Source: Acephala macrosclerotiorum
Lineage: Eukaryota > Ascomycota > Leotiomycetes > Helotiales > Mollisiaceae
NCBI GenBank assembly: GCA_014904845.1
Contig: MU119421.1
Location: forward strand, 31,449 to 95,448
DNA length: 64,000 bases
Direction: 5' to 3'
Shown: positions 34,466 through 45,435 of the stretch, in pieces
Layout: each line of letters begins with the position of its first letter
How positions within the stretch are numbered: the first letter of the stretch is position 1
Notes under the pieces: generated by a model
The model's database searches: none
What the model was told of the DNA's origin: nothing
Seen by the model: only the letters and a program-made list of their open reading frames with translations
Translations under genes and position numbers: made by a program

Positions 34466-35751
34466 GACTTCGTAGCAATGTCTCACAGTGTGCGACTTTG
34501 GTGTGATCGAATGAGCTGGTGTTGTGTAACCTTAAGAAGAAAATATGAAACTTTCCCCGCAAAATCTTGATGACGATGAGATTTTCCCCTTACTCCACAT
34601 CAGAGGTCCCGATCACTTCCCCAAGAACGCCTGAAGCTTTCCAATCAATCCAAAAGACCAGAAATACCCAATGTATGGAAAAGATTTCGTGATGATAGAG
34701 GTGAAAAGATGAGGATCAGAAGTTGAGTCAACCAGCTGAATGTTCGGGTCCGAGGTGGAGGAGATTTTTTGCGTCACGTGCTGGCATAATTGCCACTATG
34801 GTACGCTAATGTGTCAGTACCCGCGCCTTGGTGGGGGGTTATGAGTCGTTTTAAGGTTCGGAGTCCGGGGAAGGAAAGGTGTTTATTTATCTCTTCAAAC
34901 GTTTTCATTGCTGCGATACCTCAAGACTGGGGTGGCCTTACTGCGCTGTGTACCTATTTTTTTCAGAACAATTGTACTCTCATACACTTACCCTTATGCA
35001 TCTGGCATCGATCGAAAGAGTCCAAACAACGGGGAAAGGTACATGGCAAGTAAGTAACAAGATTGGCACAAAGCAATGAGACAAACTTGAGAGGTGGAGT
35101 AGCCATTGTTCGCGAGAGTATGAATGACGGTATTGCAAGGAAACATAGCGTTTTCAACGAAATGATCACCTCTGTTGCTCCATTTTGCAAAGGGGCCGGG
35201 ATGAATGGAGCCCTTCCTAGGATGAGAGGTAGAAGAGAATTGGAATCCGTGATATATACATTATGATATGGAGCATTTTGATGTTGGCGAGAGTACTTGG
35301 AGCGAAGTAGAGGGACTCCCGTATCTCGTATTAAATCATTTTAGACCTAGCGCAAACTCTAAGCCATGAGTATCTTCAACCTCACTTATTCCTTCCTTCC
35401 GGTCATTCTTTCTTATACCTCATTGCAGTGTTCTTTTCTATGATAACTCATTGTACAGTAGCACTGGTCTTAGACGCTGTCATTGGCCTCTACAACCGAT
35501 TCTTCAAATTCTCGGAGGTAGATAACCCTCGAGGTTTGCCACATGTGCTTGAACTTCAGCTTCTGACTGCTTGCCGGGTACTTCAAATTTGACCATTTCT
35601 TCTGTTTGGTTTTCACGCTGAGAGAAGCACGGAAGGATCTTAGGCGGTGCGTTGGAAATCAAGCTTGAAATAGTTCTTTCTTGGCACATGTTCAATGCAA
35701 TTTCTAAGCCTCGCTGTCTGCATTCAAGTTCTCTCCCCTCGCTATCAAATA
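34466..35751. other. Intergenic stretch
   Basis: No gene supported. A minus-strand frame at 35504-35755 could be an extra 3' exon of the neighbouring secreted-protein gene if a 38-bp intron were used, which is shorter than other introns here. Confidence 0.35.
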
Positions 35752-36390
35752 TCACGTCATGCGAGCCTGCAGTTGCTTCATCTCAGCCGCCTTCAAGTCC
35801 CGTTTATGGATCTCTCTCAATGCCTCCATACCCTGCACGCTCGTTCCGTTTGCAAGAGCTTCTGCGTATTCTCGTATGTGGATGTCGAGTATCGCGTTCG
35901 TTTCTTCGATAACTTGGTATTCACGTTCGCTGATCCGACCTTCTGCTAAGTCTCTTTTTCCATCATTTCGGCACTGACAGGTATCAGTGTAAGGGACTTC
36001 GTGTAGGCAGAGACATAGAGAGATGGTACTTACGCATGACTCAACAGGGACGTCGGGCAGCTGATCAACTAGTCCTTGCGGATTGCCGAAGTCGATTACT
36101 GAACAACCTCCAGCGTTCGGATTAGAACGACATAGATACCGGAGGCCGAACACCGTAATCATGCCCACGTGTGTCTGAACCTGTATGGGCGCAACCAAGA
36201 TTTTCGCACTCGCACGGGTTCACTTTCCGGCAACCATCAAATGAATTGCAGTCATTGTCTGTTATGGCCCAGTACTATGTGTGGTAAGTGTCCACGTACG
36301 CGTTGGTGTTGAAGAAGGCGTAGTTGAAGCCGGGCAGATAGCATGAACGAGTCGTGTGAGGGTGACGATGAGGATAATGCTGGAATGCAT
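35752..36390 (-). CDS. Small secreted cysteine-rich protein, four exons
   Basis: Exons 36390-36300, 36258-36181, 36107-36034 and 35973-35752 close in phase at every joint and give 154 aa. The signal peptide is MHSSIILIVTLTRLVHA. The mature protein begins with about 55 residues carrying nine Cys: ICPAS, NDCNSFDGC, VNPCECENLGC, TGCSVIDFG, PVESCCRNDG. The C-terminal half has no Cys and is a charged helix with one NGT glycosylation site (EREYQVIEETNAILDIHIRE). The family is not recognised. Size, secretion and Cys content are those of effector-like or surface proteins. The separate short exons around the Cys region explain why it is invisible as a long ORF. Confidence 0.7.
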
Positions 36391-36761
36391 GGTGAGTGGA
36401 TGATGAGTGATTTTGGTAGATATGAGGTGAGGTAGCTGTTGTGTATCAGAAAGAAGAGTTGTGGCGCTGATGTGAAGATGATAAAACAGAAGTGCTGTGG
36501 TTTATATGCTCGGATCGCTGGCTGCTTCTGGTAGACCAGTCACAAGATAGCAGACGGGTTGGTAGCGATTCATAGCTGAGCGCCATGTCTTCAGTGAGTC
36601 AGTTATACGGAGAGGGCAGCTGTTGAATTTGAAAACTTACTGCACATTCGAGACTCAAACTTCCAAAGGTCAACCTTTGCTACGGCCTAGTCCTCCGGAT
36701 ACCTAGCAGCCAGATGTCAACTCCAAAACTTCGCTGAAATTTCATGCTCAGTTCAGCCGCC
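36391..36761. other. Intergenic stretch
   Basis: Nothing further seen. Confidence 0.35.
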
Positions 36762-38314
36762 TCATGGCCACAACCCTTCAGGATTGATACTATCGTACCG
36801 CCCCACAATAGCGCTGAGGCTATCTCTGTACTCGTCTTCCTTCGTTGTTCTCGAAGTTCCAGCCTCTGGTAGGGTACCTCGTCGCAAAGCCAGTGACCAC
36901 GTAAAACTACTCCGCACAAAGCCATAAAAGAACGAGCTATGCATCAGCACATCAAAATCGACAAGCGCCTGCTGGTCCCATGTAAGGCTTTGAAGCTCCG
37001 CAAATTCTGCCTCGTCAAAGAGGTCCTCTTTGATAACAACACTCAGACCTTCCAGCGCCGCATCTTCGCGAAATCGTTCACGGTGCTCTAGCGAACCTGT
37101 AGCGAGGTAGATAGTCGTCAAGTTAAGTCGCTTCGCCTCTGCGAGATAGAACGGGGCTTGAGCCTCATAGCCTGGCCATCCTGCTGCTGCTGCGTCTGCC
37201 GAGACTCGCAAATGGGCGCCGAGAAAGCCGTCGGTCGTGAGACGTTGCGGACCGAGTGAGTTGACTTTGGATGAGGGCGAGGAACCTGAAGAAAGCACGA
37301 TGGCATCAGGAACTATGGAACGGCCGAGCTTCTTCTCCAAGCTCCATAGAGCTGATGCAGCTAGTCGTCGAGTCTGGATGGGATATCGGAACAGGCGAGG
37401 AAAGGAGTTGGCGAACTCGGGTGGATGAGTCTCGCGATTCCACTGAGCCAGTACCAGGTTCTGATAGACGCGCACAGGTTTCTCGATTGACATAGAATCA
37501 ACAGCTGCATTCTTGGAAAGCCAGGCGTCAAAAGCTTCTCGCCAGCCCGTCGGGTCGACAATGAGGTATTTCCTCATCTCGAAGTTTTTGACGTTGCTTG
37601 GAGACAGATGAGGAGAACCAGCAGCGGGAGGAAGATTAGGCACTTCCAGCTCCGAAACCACGGCGTGGATCTGCGGACAGACCAGCTTCCATGACTCGAG
37701 AAAGTAGGAGACGTCGAATAGATAGGACAGTTCGACAGATTTGTCCTCGCCGCCAAGATCAAGGAGGTTGTCGGAACGAGCACCTAAGCGAGGGAGAATC
37801 AAGGTTGTTGCTGTGGAGTGTCAGTACTCCTAAAGGTAAGGATTCAAAATCCGAACATACCTCCTGCTTCGATAGCATATCGGACGCAGTTGAGCCACAT
37901 GTTTGCCTCGTTGCCAATACCCCCATTACCGGCAGCGCAGTGCCAAACCAGACCTTCCTGAAACTTAGTTTCGTCGCACTTCTTGCGAATTGGATCCAGA
38001 TCAATCGTCCCCTCAACTGGCTCTCTCAAGATAGCAGCGATGAATTGGTCCCTCGAAATAGTTGTTCTAGAGGAACCCATAGAGCTGATGATAGAAAATA
38101 AGCCATCGTCACGTGAGTATGCGACAAATGTTGCGAACAGACACAAGAGACCAGCAGTACATGCAAGAAGCTTCCAAACTCGCAAGCGCAGGGCCAGGCG
38201 TGAATATTCTTTTGATGAAGCGTCTTGGGCGAGTGGTTGGTACGGCCACGCGTCGCGAATCGCTGACCAGACGGAGTGGGCCAGAGAGGCGGAAATACGG
38301 CGAGCGGAAAACAT
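36762..38314 (-). CDS. O-fucosyltransferase-like type II membrane protein
   Basis: Exons 38314-37861 and 37810-36762 (49-bp intron, phase 1) give 500 aa. There is an N-terminal cytosolic stretch, then a signal anchor (LLACTAGLLCLFATFVAYS). The luminal domain has WHCAAGNGGIGNEANMWLN leading to YAIEAGATTLILPRL, the nucleotide-sugar-binding loop of the fungal O-fucosyltransferase-like family. Later FLGAHLRVSADAAA carries the conserved Arg, TTIYLATGS is the second Rossmann strand, and DFDVLMHSSFFYGFVRSSF closes the fold. Probably a Golgi glycosyltransferase; donor and acceptor unknown. Length fits the family. Confidence 0.8.
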
Positions 38315-39013
38315 GACAAGATAGAGTGAGGTCTAGCAGTCTTAAGGAGCTGCGTCGAAACTGGTGACGAGGCGACGAGGCGGAAGCAGAATGAATGGCA
38401 TGAGACGGGTAAGGAGGTATGTAGCGATACTTTTGTGATGATGCTTGGCGGCAAGGAGAGGGAGAGAGTGTTTGGAAGTCGATGTTGGTTATGCGATAAC
38501 CCGCTGATGTTGATGCGTGAATACCTCAGGTTTCCATCCACCCCTGACCTAAAACCAACAGATCACCCAATAGCGTGGAATCTCATCATTTCACTTCGGA
38601 GAGCGCTTGCGGGCGCGGTTGGGAAATTCGAAGAGTTCTTCACATTCTGCTGACTTTGAAACGAGTCCAGCAAGCCATAAGGTTACCCGAGCCGATCTCT
38701 TCATCGATTCAAGACACATCTCTAGTCTTTCAAGACCTCTCCTCTCTGTAGATATATACTTATTAAACAACCAAGCTTACGAGTAACCCTTTACCAATCC
38801 CTCGACAATTCCGTACTTTCTAGAGTCCATCCGAGAGCGATACACGACCCAGAGCATTTTCGTCCATGCTCTGAAACCTACGTACGACAGCTTCTCATGA
38901 TCCAAGCATCCCCAACATTGTTGCAATCAACAATGGCTCCGGTCTTATGTAAGAACTGCCGCAAAGTACCTCGACGCTGTATATCTAAGTGGTCCTCTGG
39001 AAGTACTCCACAG
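38315..39013. other. Intergenic stretch
   Basis: Promoter side of the fucosyltransferase-like gene and 3' flank of the next gene; no other feature seen. Confidence 0.35.
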
Positions 39014-39700
39014 TCACCCTTCCGACAACTCATAGACATAATGTGCTTTGAAGGTTTGGTCCGTCGGGAGCTCCCTCGGCGAGAGCGGAAGCCGGTCTCC
39101 AGGATTGAGGGTAACAGCAGGGCCCGGTGGTTTTGATCTTGCCTGTCTTCGTCTCTTCCATAACATGTATACCATAGCTCCCATGAGGAGCACGGCGAAG
39201 GCTGTCGCAATAGAAATACCGACGGTTTCTCCTAGCGGAGGAGATGTTGATGGCGCTTTACTGGAAGCCTGTTGGGAAGCAGATCCTGTCGATGTTGGTG
39301 AGGCATTGGTTGCAGACACGATCGCCGTGCCCTGCGACGTAATTGTAATTGTCGCACTCGGTCCGAGTGATATACTGCTGGTAGACATGGTGTATGTTGC
39401 AAAATTGAAGCCATTGACTGGAATTCCAAAGACTGTAGCGGCTGAACTCATAACGACCGTTGCAGTAAATGCATTAGACTGGGCCTGGTTGCTCAGATAT
39501 GTAAAGGTCTGGCCGCTGCTAACAGTTGATATACATTGAGATGGAAAGACGCCACCACGGTTGGGCTGAGGAACGAGGAACGAATACTGCCTAGTATGCC
39601 TATCAGCAATTCATCATTTTCACAGGCTGAAGCGAACCAAGGAATACGCACGAAGGACAACAAAAGACTTGTTGCAAAAAGCTGGCAATAAAAACGGTTC
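39014..39700 (-). pseudogene. Ser/Thr-rich single-pass membrane glycoprotein gene lacking its 5' end
   Basis: The main exon (39590-39014) encodes QYSFLVPQPNRGG, FPSQCISTVSSGQTFTYLSN, a Ser/Thr-rich stalk (SPTSTGSASQQASSKAPST), one membrane helix (GISIATAFAVLLMGAMVYML) followed by KRRRQ, and a cytosolic tail. This is a common layout for fungal cell-surface sensors. A GTGCGT/TACTAG intron joins it upstream to an exon at 39698-39652 reading TVFIASFLQQVFCC, possibly the end of a signal peptide. A TGA lies directly before it at 39699-39701, and the AT-rich block begins about 20 bp further on. The start codon is therefore missing: the 5' end has been lost or mutated at the block boundary. A distant upstream start exon cannot be excluded. 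Confidence 0.55.
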
Positions 39701-39719
39701 AAGCTCGACTTCGATATTT

Positions 39720-41112
39720 GAAACATTAATACGATATCGATACTAAATAATATTAATCAAATATTACAAATATCGATACGTATCGATAAAAAATCGATTT
39801 TTATACCGCTTTTTTACTTCGTATTTTACAATTCCTCTTCTTTTTACTTTTTTCTTCTCGTACGACGATTCTATTTAAATTATATTTTCAAAATATTTTT
39901 TTTATTTAAATTAAACTTTTTTTTTATAGTTTCTATTTTAATAGAATTAATTACGATTATTTAAAATTATAGTACGAAGTAAAAAATTTTCGTTTAAAAA
40001 TATTGTCGTCGTTCGATTAAAAAAAAAAATTAAATCTATTTTTATTATATTCGTTGTATTAATTTAACGAAAAACTTATCGTATAGTATTATTGTAATAA
40101 AAAATATAAAAAAATACTTAAAAAACTATTATTAAATTATTATTAAAAAAGTTTTAAATAAAAATTAAATGGCGATTAATAAGCAATTAAAATAATATTA
40201 TTAATAAATTGATAAAACTAATAAAAAAAAAGAATTTAATATTAAAATCTTAAAAACTTATTTTAATACGTTAATTCTCGTTGAAATTTTAATTATTTTT
40301 ATTATTATACGAAATTTATTTTTTTGTTTCGTTAAATAATCAAAGTTTTATACTTTTTATTAAATACTAAATCGAGTTTTTAAAAATAAAATTACAATCG
40401 TTTATTTAAAAATTATTAATATAATTAAAAAAACTTAAAAAAAATACTAAAATATTATACGACGAATATTTTAAATAGTATTTTTATATATTTATATTTT
40501 TTTTAATATTTATATTTTTTCAAATCGCTAATTTTTATTAGCAATTTGTATTTATTTTATTACGTATAATTAAAAAAAATAAAAGATTTTTTTTTACTTT
40601 AAAAAAAGTTTTTAATTATAATTCAAAAATTTAATTTATTATTTTTTAATTAATTTTTAAAAATTATAATATCGTACAAAAATTTGAAATTATTATAAGA
40701 AATAATATTTTTACAAATAACGTTTTTTATTAATTAATTTAAAAAAAATTAAAAAATAAAGTATTAACGTATTTATTATTTTAATTATATTATTAATTTT
40801 ATTATATAAGTTTTTTTATTTATAAATATAATTGATTTAAATAATTTTGAGTCGTACAATCAATAAAAAGAAATTAAAACTTTTAATATAATAAAAATAA
40901 TAAAAATTTAATTTAAATTTATAAATTTATTTGATTAAATATATAATATTGTAATTTATATTTGTAGATCAATTAAAAAAACAAAAAAATTTCGTATATT
41001 TACAAGAAAACTAATTCTAATAAATAATCGTACGAAGTAAAATAATTAATATTAAATACTTTTTATATTATTTAATTTACGATTCGTAGTAAAAAAATAT
41101 TATTAAAATTAT
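39720..41112. repeat. 1.4-kb AT-rich block, RIP-degraded repeat
   Basis: Composition changes abruptly at both ends. Inside there is no ORF. CpA and TpG are scarce, and most remaining C lie in CpG, often in TCG or ACG. Near the left end an 18-bp palindrome (TATCGATACGTATCGATA, about 39771-39788) and other ATCGAT copies occur. I found no convincing terminal repeats. The block lies between the truncated glycoprotein gene and the recombinase gene. It is probably a transposon relic eroded by RIP. Confidence 0.8.
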
Positions 41113-41482
41113 ACCATATGACTGAGTACTGCGGTTTTGGCCGCTGAATTCGGCTGGTTTGGTCGCTGTTTTACGCAGCGTCGACCGCTCGCTAAACTCC
41201 GCCCGCAGCGCACGTGCCTCGGTTCGCGTGGAGCGATGACAACCGCGTCCCCTCTCAAAAATTGCTGGTTGTCATCTTCAATCATCCTGACCATCCAAGT
41301 CCTCAATCCAGGAGCCAGAAACGGCTCCCCATCAGTCATGGCAGGCCTCGTCTGTCTCTGCCTTGAGGCCGCTCCCGGCTACATAAGTTCTAGCAGTTTC
41401 CGCCCACCCTCGACCTCCAGCAACCATCGCATCTCCTTGGCACACTCTTTTCCACATTACTCCCTCTTCACCTTCTCTCTCT

Positions 41483-41980
41483 CGAACTCTCGACGAGTCC
41501 CGTAGCCTTGGCTGCGATCCCCTCCTCCACAAAGACTCTCCAGGTTTATTTTCTCCTCGCCGCTCTCCACATCTGCACCACCACTCTGCAACTCGGTTCT
41601 ACACTCATTCCTCTTTCGCCCACCTTCCTCACTCTCTTCCTCTCGAAGGCCTTGGGCCTTGAACTCTCGACAGTTCCGGTGTCTTCTCCCTACCATCGAC
41701 ATTGGCTACGATTCCCTCCTCTGCGAAGCACTCTCGAAGTTTATTCTTTTCTCGCCGCTTTCCACATCTCCGCCACCCCTCCCTCTGCAACTCGATTCTT
41801 CACACGACCATCAACTCGTGAACCCATCAACCATCGTATCGTCAGGCTACGTCGACGCCGAAGCATTGAACTCGATCGACCCCGCATCTTTCTTCGAAAC
41901 CTCCTTCGTCCCTCTTCGAAACCTCCTTCCTCCCTCTTCGAAACCTCCTTCCTCCCTCTTCGAAGCCTCCTTCCTCCCTC
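41483..41980 (+). repeat. Repeats in the leader of the recombinase gene
   Basis: Two diverged direct copies (41483-41603 and 41660-41804) share GAACTCTCGAC, GTTTATT, CTCGCCGCT, TCCACATCT and CTCTGCAACTCG in the same order. Further down, four copies of a 22-bp unit (TTCGAAACCTCCTTCCTCCC type) run from 41893 to 41980. The whole 5' leader from 41.4 to 42.0 kb is CT-rich on the plus strand, as often seen upstream of fungal transcription starts. Repeat growth here could affect expression (inference). Confidence 0.8.
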
Positions 41981-42048
41981 CTCCTTGTCTCACTCTTGGC
42001 GGCGGACACCCTCGCTGCCATTGAGACTTCTTCGACCTGCATAGGATC

Positions 42049-44843
42049 ATGGCCCCCACCATCCAAGTGCCAACGGCGCGCACTTTCAACATCCTCGAGA
42101 ATGTTCTCAAAAAACGCATCGACGCTAATCGAATATTGAAGGAGAAAGAGAAGCAGATGCTCAGCGGGGAAGATTATCAACGGATGGAGGTCAATTTGGA
42201 CAATAAGCCGTTCCTACAGCCGTTGGACTCCGAGAATACCAAGGCCAGTATTTACTACATCAGACAGAAGTTTATAAAGTACGCTCGCAAGACTTGGATT
42301 TCAGTGGTTTTGATCAGGGTAGGCTAACTAGAGACAGGTTCTGCTATCCTCGATTAGGGGATTGGCGTACCGCTATTCTCAAGCAGAATTGTGGTAAGGG
42401 GAGAATGATGTCCTTCCTTCATTGGATCTGTGCGAACTGTCTAGGGAAGAAGCGGAAGAAGGGGAAGAGAAGGTCGATCCACACGTACTGGCGGGATTTC
42501 AAGATGCTCTACCGCCGAGTGAATGGCGAATACGTAGACGCGAATGATAAACACGAGGTTGTCAAGGTATGGCAATCCTCCTTCAACGCTCTTGTATTGC
42601 ACGCTGATCCATGATTGAAGTACATCGACGGTACACTCAAAGTCGAATTTGAGCTGGATACCACCTCTAGACCCAAGCCCGTGGCCGGACCGGACGACCT
42701 GCTTCTCATGCTTGTCCAGCACTGGGCCCGTGATGAATCCGTCTTCCCTACCGAGGACGATCGTCACGACGTCGCCACCGTAATGCTATTCCAAGCCTAT
42801 ACAGGCGGTCGACCAGCGGAATTTGTTCACGCATCGAAGGGCAAAGCCAGCGAAGACCCCCTCGGCGAGAGAGAAGGGACCAACAAGAACGCACACCCTC
42901 AGAAGGCGGCGCATTGTGATTACGACGATGATAGCGACGGCGACGACGAGCCCGAGTGCGACGATGACAGCGACGCTGGCGACGACCCTGGATCCGACGA
43001 CGATGTCCTCTTCGACTCTGAGGACGATGGGAGCGACGACGAAGGCATGGACGGGCACGGCTGCTTGGATAGCGGCTACAACAGCGACGGGACAGATGTC
43101 ACCATGACAGAGGATACGGACAAGTGCTACACGACCGAGCTCGATGAGCGTGGACAGCCTCTACGCCAGAACTCGGACGCCGCCGAGCCTGGCGAGTTCG
43201 AGGAGGCGAAGCGGAAGTACAAAGCGCTCTGTTACGAGGACATCTGCCTCTGGATCGTGCAGAACCCGAAGCGGGGGGAGAGAGACCTTCTTGCCATGGA
43301 AGTCCACTTGCAAAACCACAAAGGAGTGGACAACAAGCCCAAACCGTACGTTGCCCTCGCGAGATATCTCGAACTTTAGCTAACCACAACCCTCACAGCA
43401 CGACCTTCCTCTTCAGGGAGAATCCTCTCCCTATCCTCTGTCCAATCTCCCACATCTTGACCCGTGCGATCCGCGACGACGCGATCCTCGTCGATGGCTA
43501 CACATCGGCCGAGCCCTTCTTTGCCACGGACCTGGGGAGTCAGAACGTGAAGGCGGTAAAGGTCCATTGGAAGCCGGAATGGCTCAAGCGGCCGGTCTTT
43601 CGGAAGTCGGTCTGGACCATGAACGGCTGGGTGAAATCGAAGACCGAACCCATGACGTACTCGAAGTTTGCCTTCTACTTGAACCGTCTTGGGCGAGACG
43701 CGGGCTTTGAAGACAAGCTGACGAGCTACTGTTTCCGTCGAGGCTGTGCTAATGCGATCGACGGTATGTATCCTGTATCACATTATCAACTTCTCTAGGC
43801 TAACAGCCGTTCTAGGTAAGGCCTCAGACGCTATACGCGATCAAGTCATGAGACATAATCCTTTCACGGGGGTTTTCAACGAGGCATACAACAATAAAGT
43901 GGTCAGATTTAATGTGCAAGACGCCTATCTCGAGAGCGACATCACTGATGATGGGCTGACTCGGGCCTTCACACACATGAGCATTCGGTGCAACCCTGGC
44001 GCTCCAAAAAAAGCCCCCAAAGAGGTAATGGATCGACTCCTCGCCGCGGATCCAGAGATTGCTGTCCTTGAGCGACAATTCAAAGAGTCACATACCCGGA
44101 TCAAGTGGGAGTACAGGTTCATCAATCGAGCGCCTAAGGAGATCAGGGAGGCGCACAAGAAACTCGGCCAGCAGCTTAAGAATGCGACGAAGAGCCTGAA
44201 AGACGAGCTCGAGGCCGAACACAGGAAGGATTACTTCTTCTACATCCATAATGAGATGATGAAGAGGCAATTGAACAGGCCGCTGAACGAGACCGTGGTG
44301 GAGGAGGAGGAGGAAGTCGAGCCTGTTATCGAACATCAGCTCGAAGAACGGACACGATTACAGCTAGTCCTTTGCGATCTCTTCAAAGACCTCAGTCCTC
44401 AAGCCATCGTTGCTCGAAAGGTCCTTGCCATCAACCTCCAGATCGCGCTCGCCTCGAGACAAGAGCTCCAAACTCGCCAGCGGCGGTCGGCTCCAGCCTG
44501 CAAAGATCCTCTCAAGGAAGAATCTCCCGTTCCGGATCCCTTCTTACCGCCTGATGAATTTCCCATCGTCTGCAAGAAGACCCAATGTATCATTTGCATC
44601 GGAAACGAGCGGATTCCATACAAGCAACGAACGCGTACCTTCAAGCGCGTTTCGCACATGTGGGACCATGTTGAGGATGTTCATTTGAAAAGGCTACAGC
44701 CCGGTGAGAGGCCGGTTTGCCAGCATCCTCAGTGCTCTGCTGGGGGCAAGGGTCTGTTCTTCGACAAGATAATGCTTTTTAAAAATCACGTGGCAACAAT
44801 CCATAAGATCGACCTCCGACCCGACAAAGTGTCTCTTTGGTAG
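42049..44843 (+). CDS. DUF3435 tyrosine recombinase (Starship captain-like), intact, five exons
   Basis: Exons 42049-42278, 42338-42566, 42621-43345, 43399-43763 and 43816-44843 close in phase, giving 858 aa with no stop or frameshift. The catalytic tetrad expected for this family is visible: Arg at about 217 (AYTGGRPAEF), Tyr505-x-x-Arg508 (TSYCFRRGC) and the nucleophile candidate Tyr541 (FNEAYNNKV). An acidic Asp/Glu-rich insert (about 250-310) separates the first Arg from CYEDICLWIVQNP and FLFRENPLPILC. The C-terminus has two zinc-finger-like motifs (CIICIGNE...HMWDHVEDVH and CQHPQC...HVATIH). DUF3435 proteins at element ends drive Starship transposition. This gene points rightwards, so cargo would lie downstream. 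Stand-alone DUF3435 genes also exist. Confidence 0.88.
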
Positions 44844-44929
44844 AACTTCTCCTCAAGTTATCACAAGCTGCCTCTATCCAAGCCTGGCTGCAGGGTTGTG
44901 TCACCTTCAGCAACCTCGGGGACTCTGGC

Positions 44930-45435
44930 CGTCCAACAGCAAGTTCTTTGTGACCTCTCCAAAGACCTCAGCCCTCAAGCTATCGTTGCTCGAAAGGTCT
45001 TTGCCATCAACCTCCAGATCGCGCTAGCCTCGCGACAAAAGCTCCAGACTAGCCAGCGGCGGTCGGGCTCCAATTTACCAGAATCCTCTCAAAAAAGAAT
45101 CTCCCGTTCCCGCTCCCGCTCTCGCCCCCGCTCTCGATCCTTTCCTATCGGCTAGTAAGTTTCCCCTCGTCTGCGAAAAGACTTAGTGCATATTTTGTAT
45201 TGGCAACGAGCGGCTCTCATACAAGCAACGGACGCGCAAATTTCGCCGCGTTTCGCACATGTGGGACCATGTCGAGAATATTCACTTACGCGGGGTGCTA
45301 GCAGAGCAGCGGATCCCCTGTGACCACCCTCTCTGCAAGGCTCAGGGACTGGTTCTCGACCACGTGATGCACTTCAAGAATCACGTAGCGACAGTCCACA
45401 AGGTCGACCTCCGACCCAAAGTTTTCCTTTATTGA
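44930..45435 (+). pseudogene. Tandem, decayed copy of the recombinase 3' end (zinc-finger part)
   Basis: Begins with DLSKDLSPQAIVARKVFAIN, nearly identical to DLFKDLSPQAIVARKVLAIN in the intact gene about 580 bp upstream. It continues through LASRQKLQTSQRRSG, a Pro/Arg/Ser-rich expansion, a frameshift, then KFPLVCEKT, stop, CIFCIGNERLSYKQRTRKF, VSHMWDHVENIHL, HFKNHVATVHKVDLRP and a terminal TGA. The TAG replaces the Gln of KKTQC in the intact gene (CAG to TAG would be RIP-type). So the last roughly 500 bp of coding sequence were duplicated in tandem, and the second copy has lost function. Confidence 0.88.

Noticed and set aside
35504..35755. Possible extra 3' exon of the secreted Cys-rich protein
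   Set aside because: It would need a 38-bp intron, shorter than any other here, and the gene already ends at a stop; kept only as a remark.
41087..41098. TTAC-N7-A motif at the right edge of the AT block, resembling a known Starship target site
   Set aside because: A five-base match is expected by chance about once per kb, more often in AT-rich DNA, and no partner copy is visible. Not used as evidence for the element end.
42786..43107. Antisense and shifted ORFs over the acidic part of the recombinase
   Set aside because: Produced by the repetitive GAC/GAT codons of the Asp-rich stretch.
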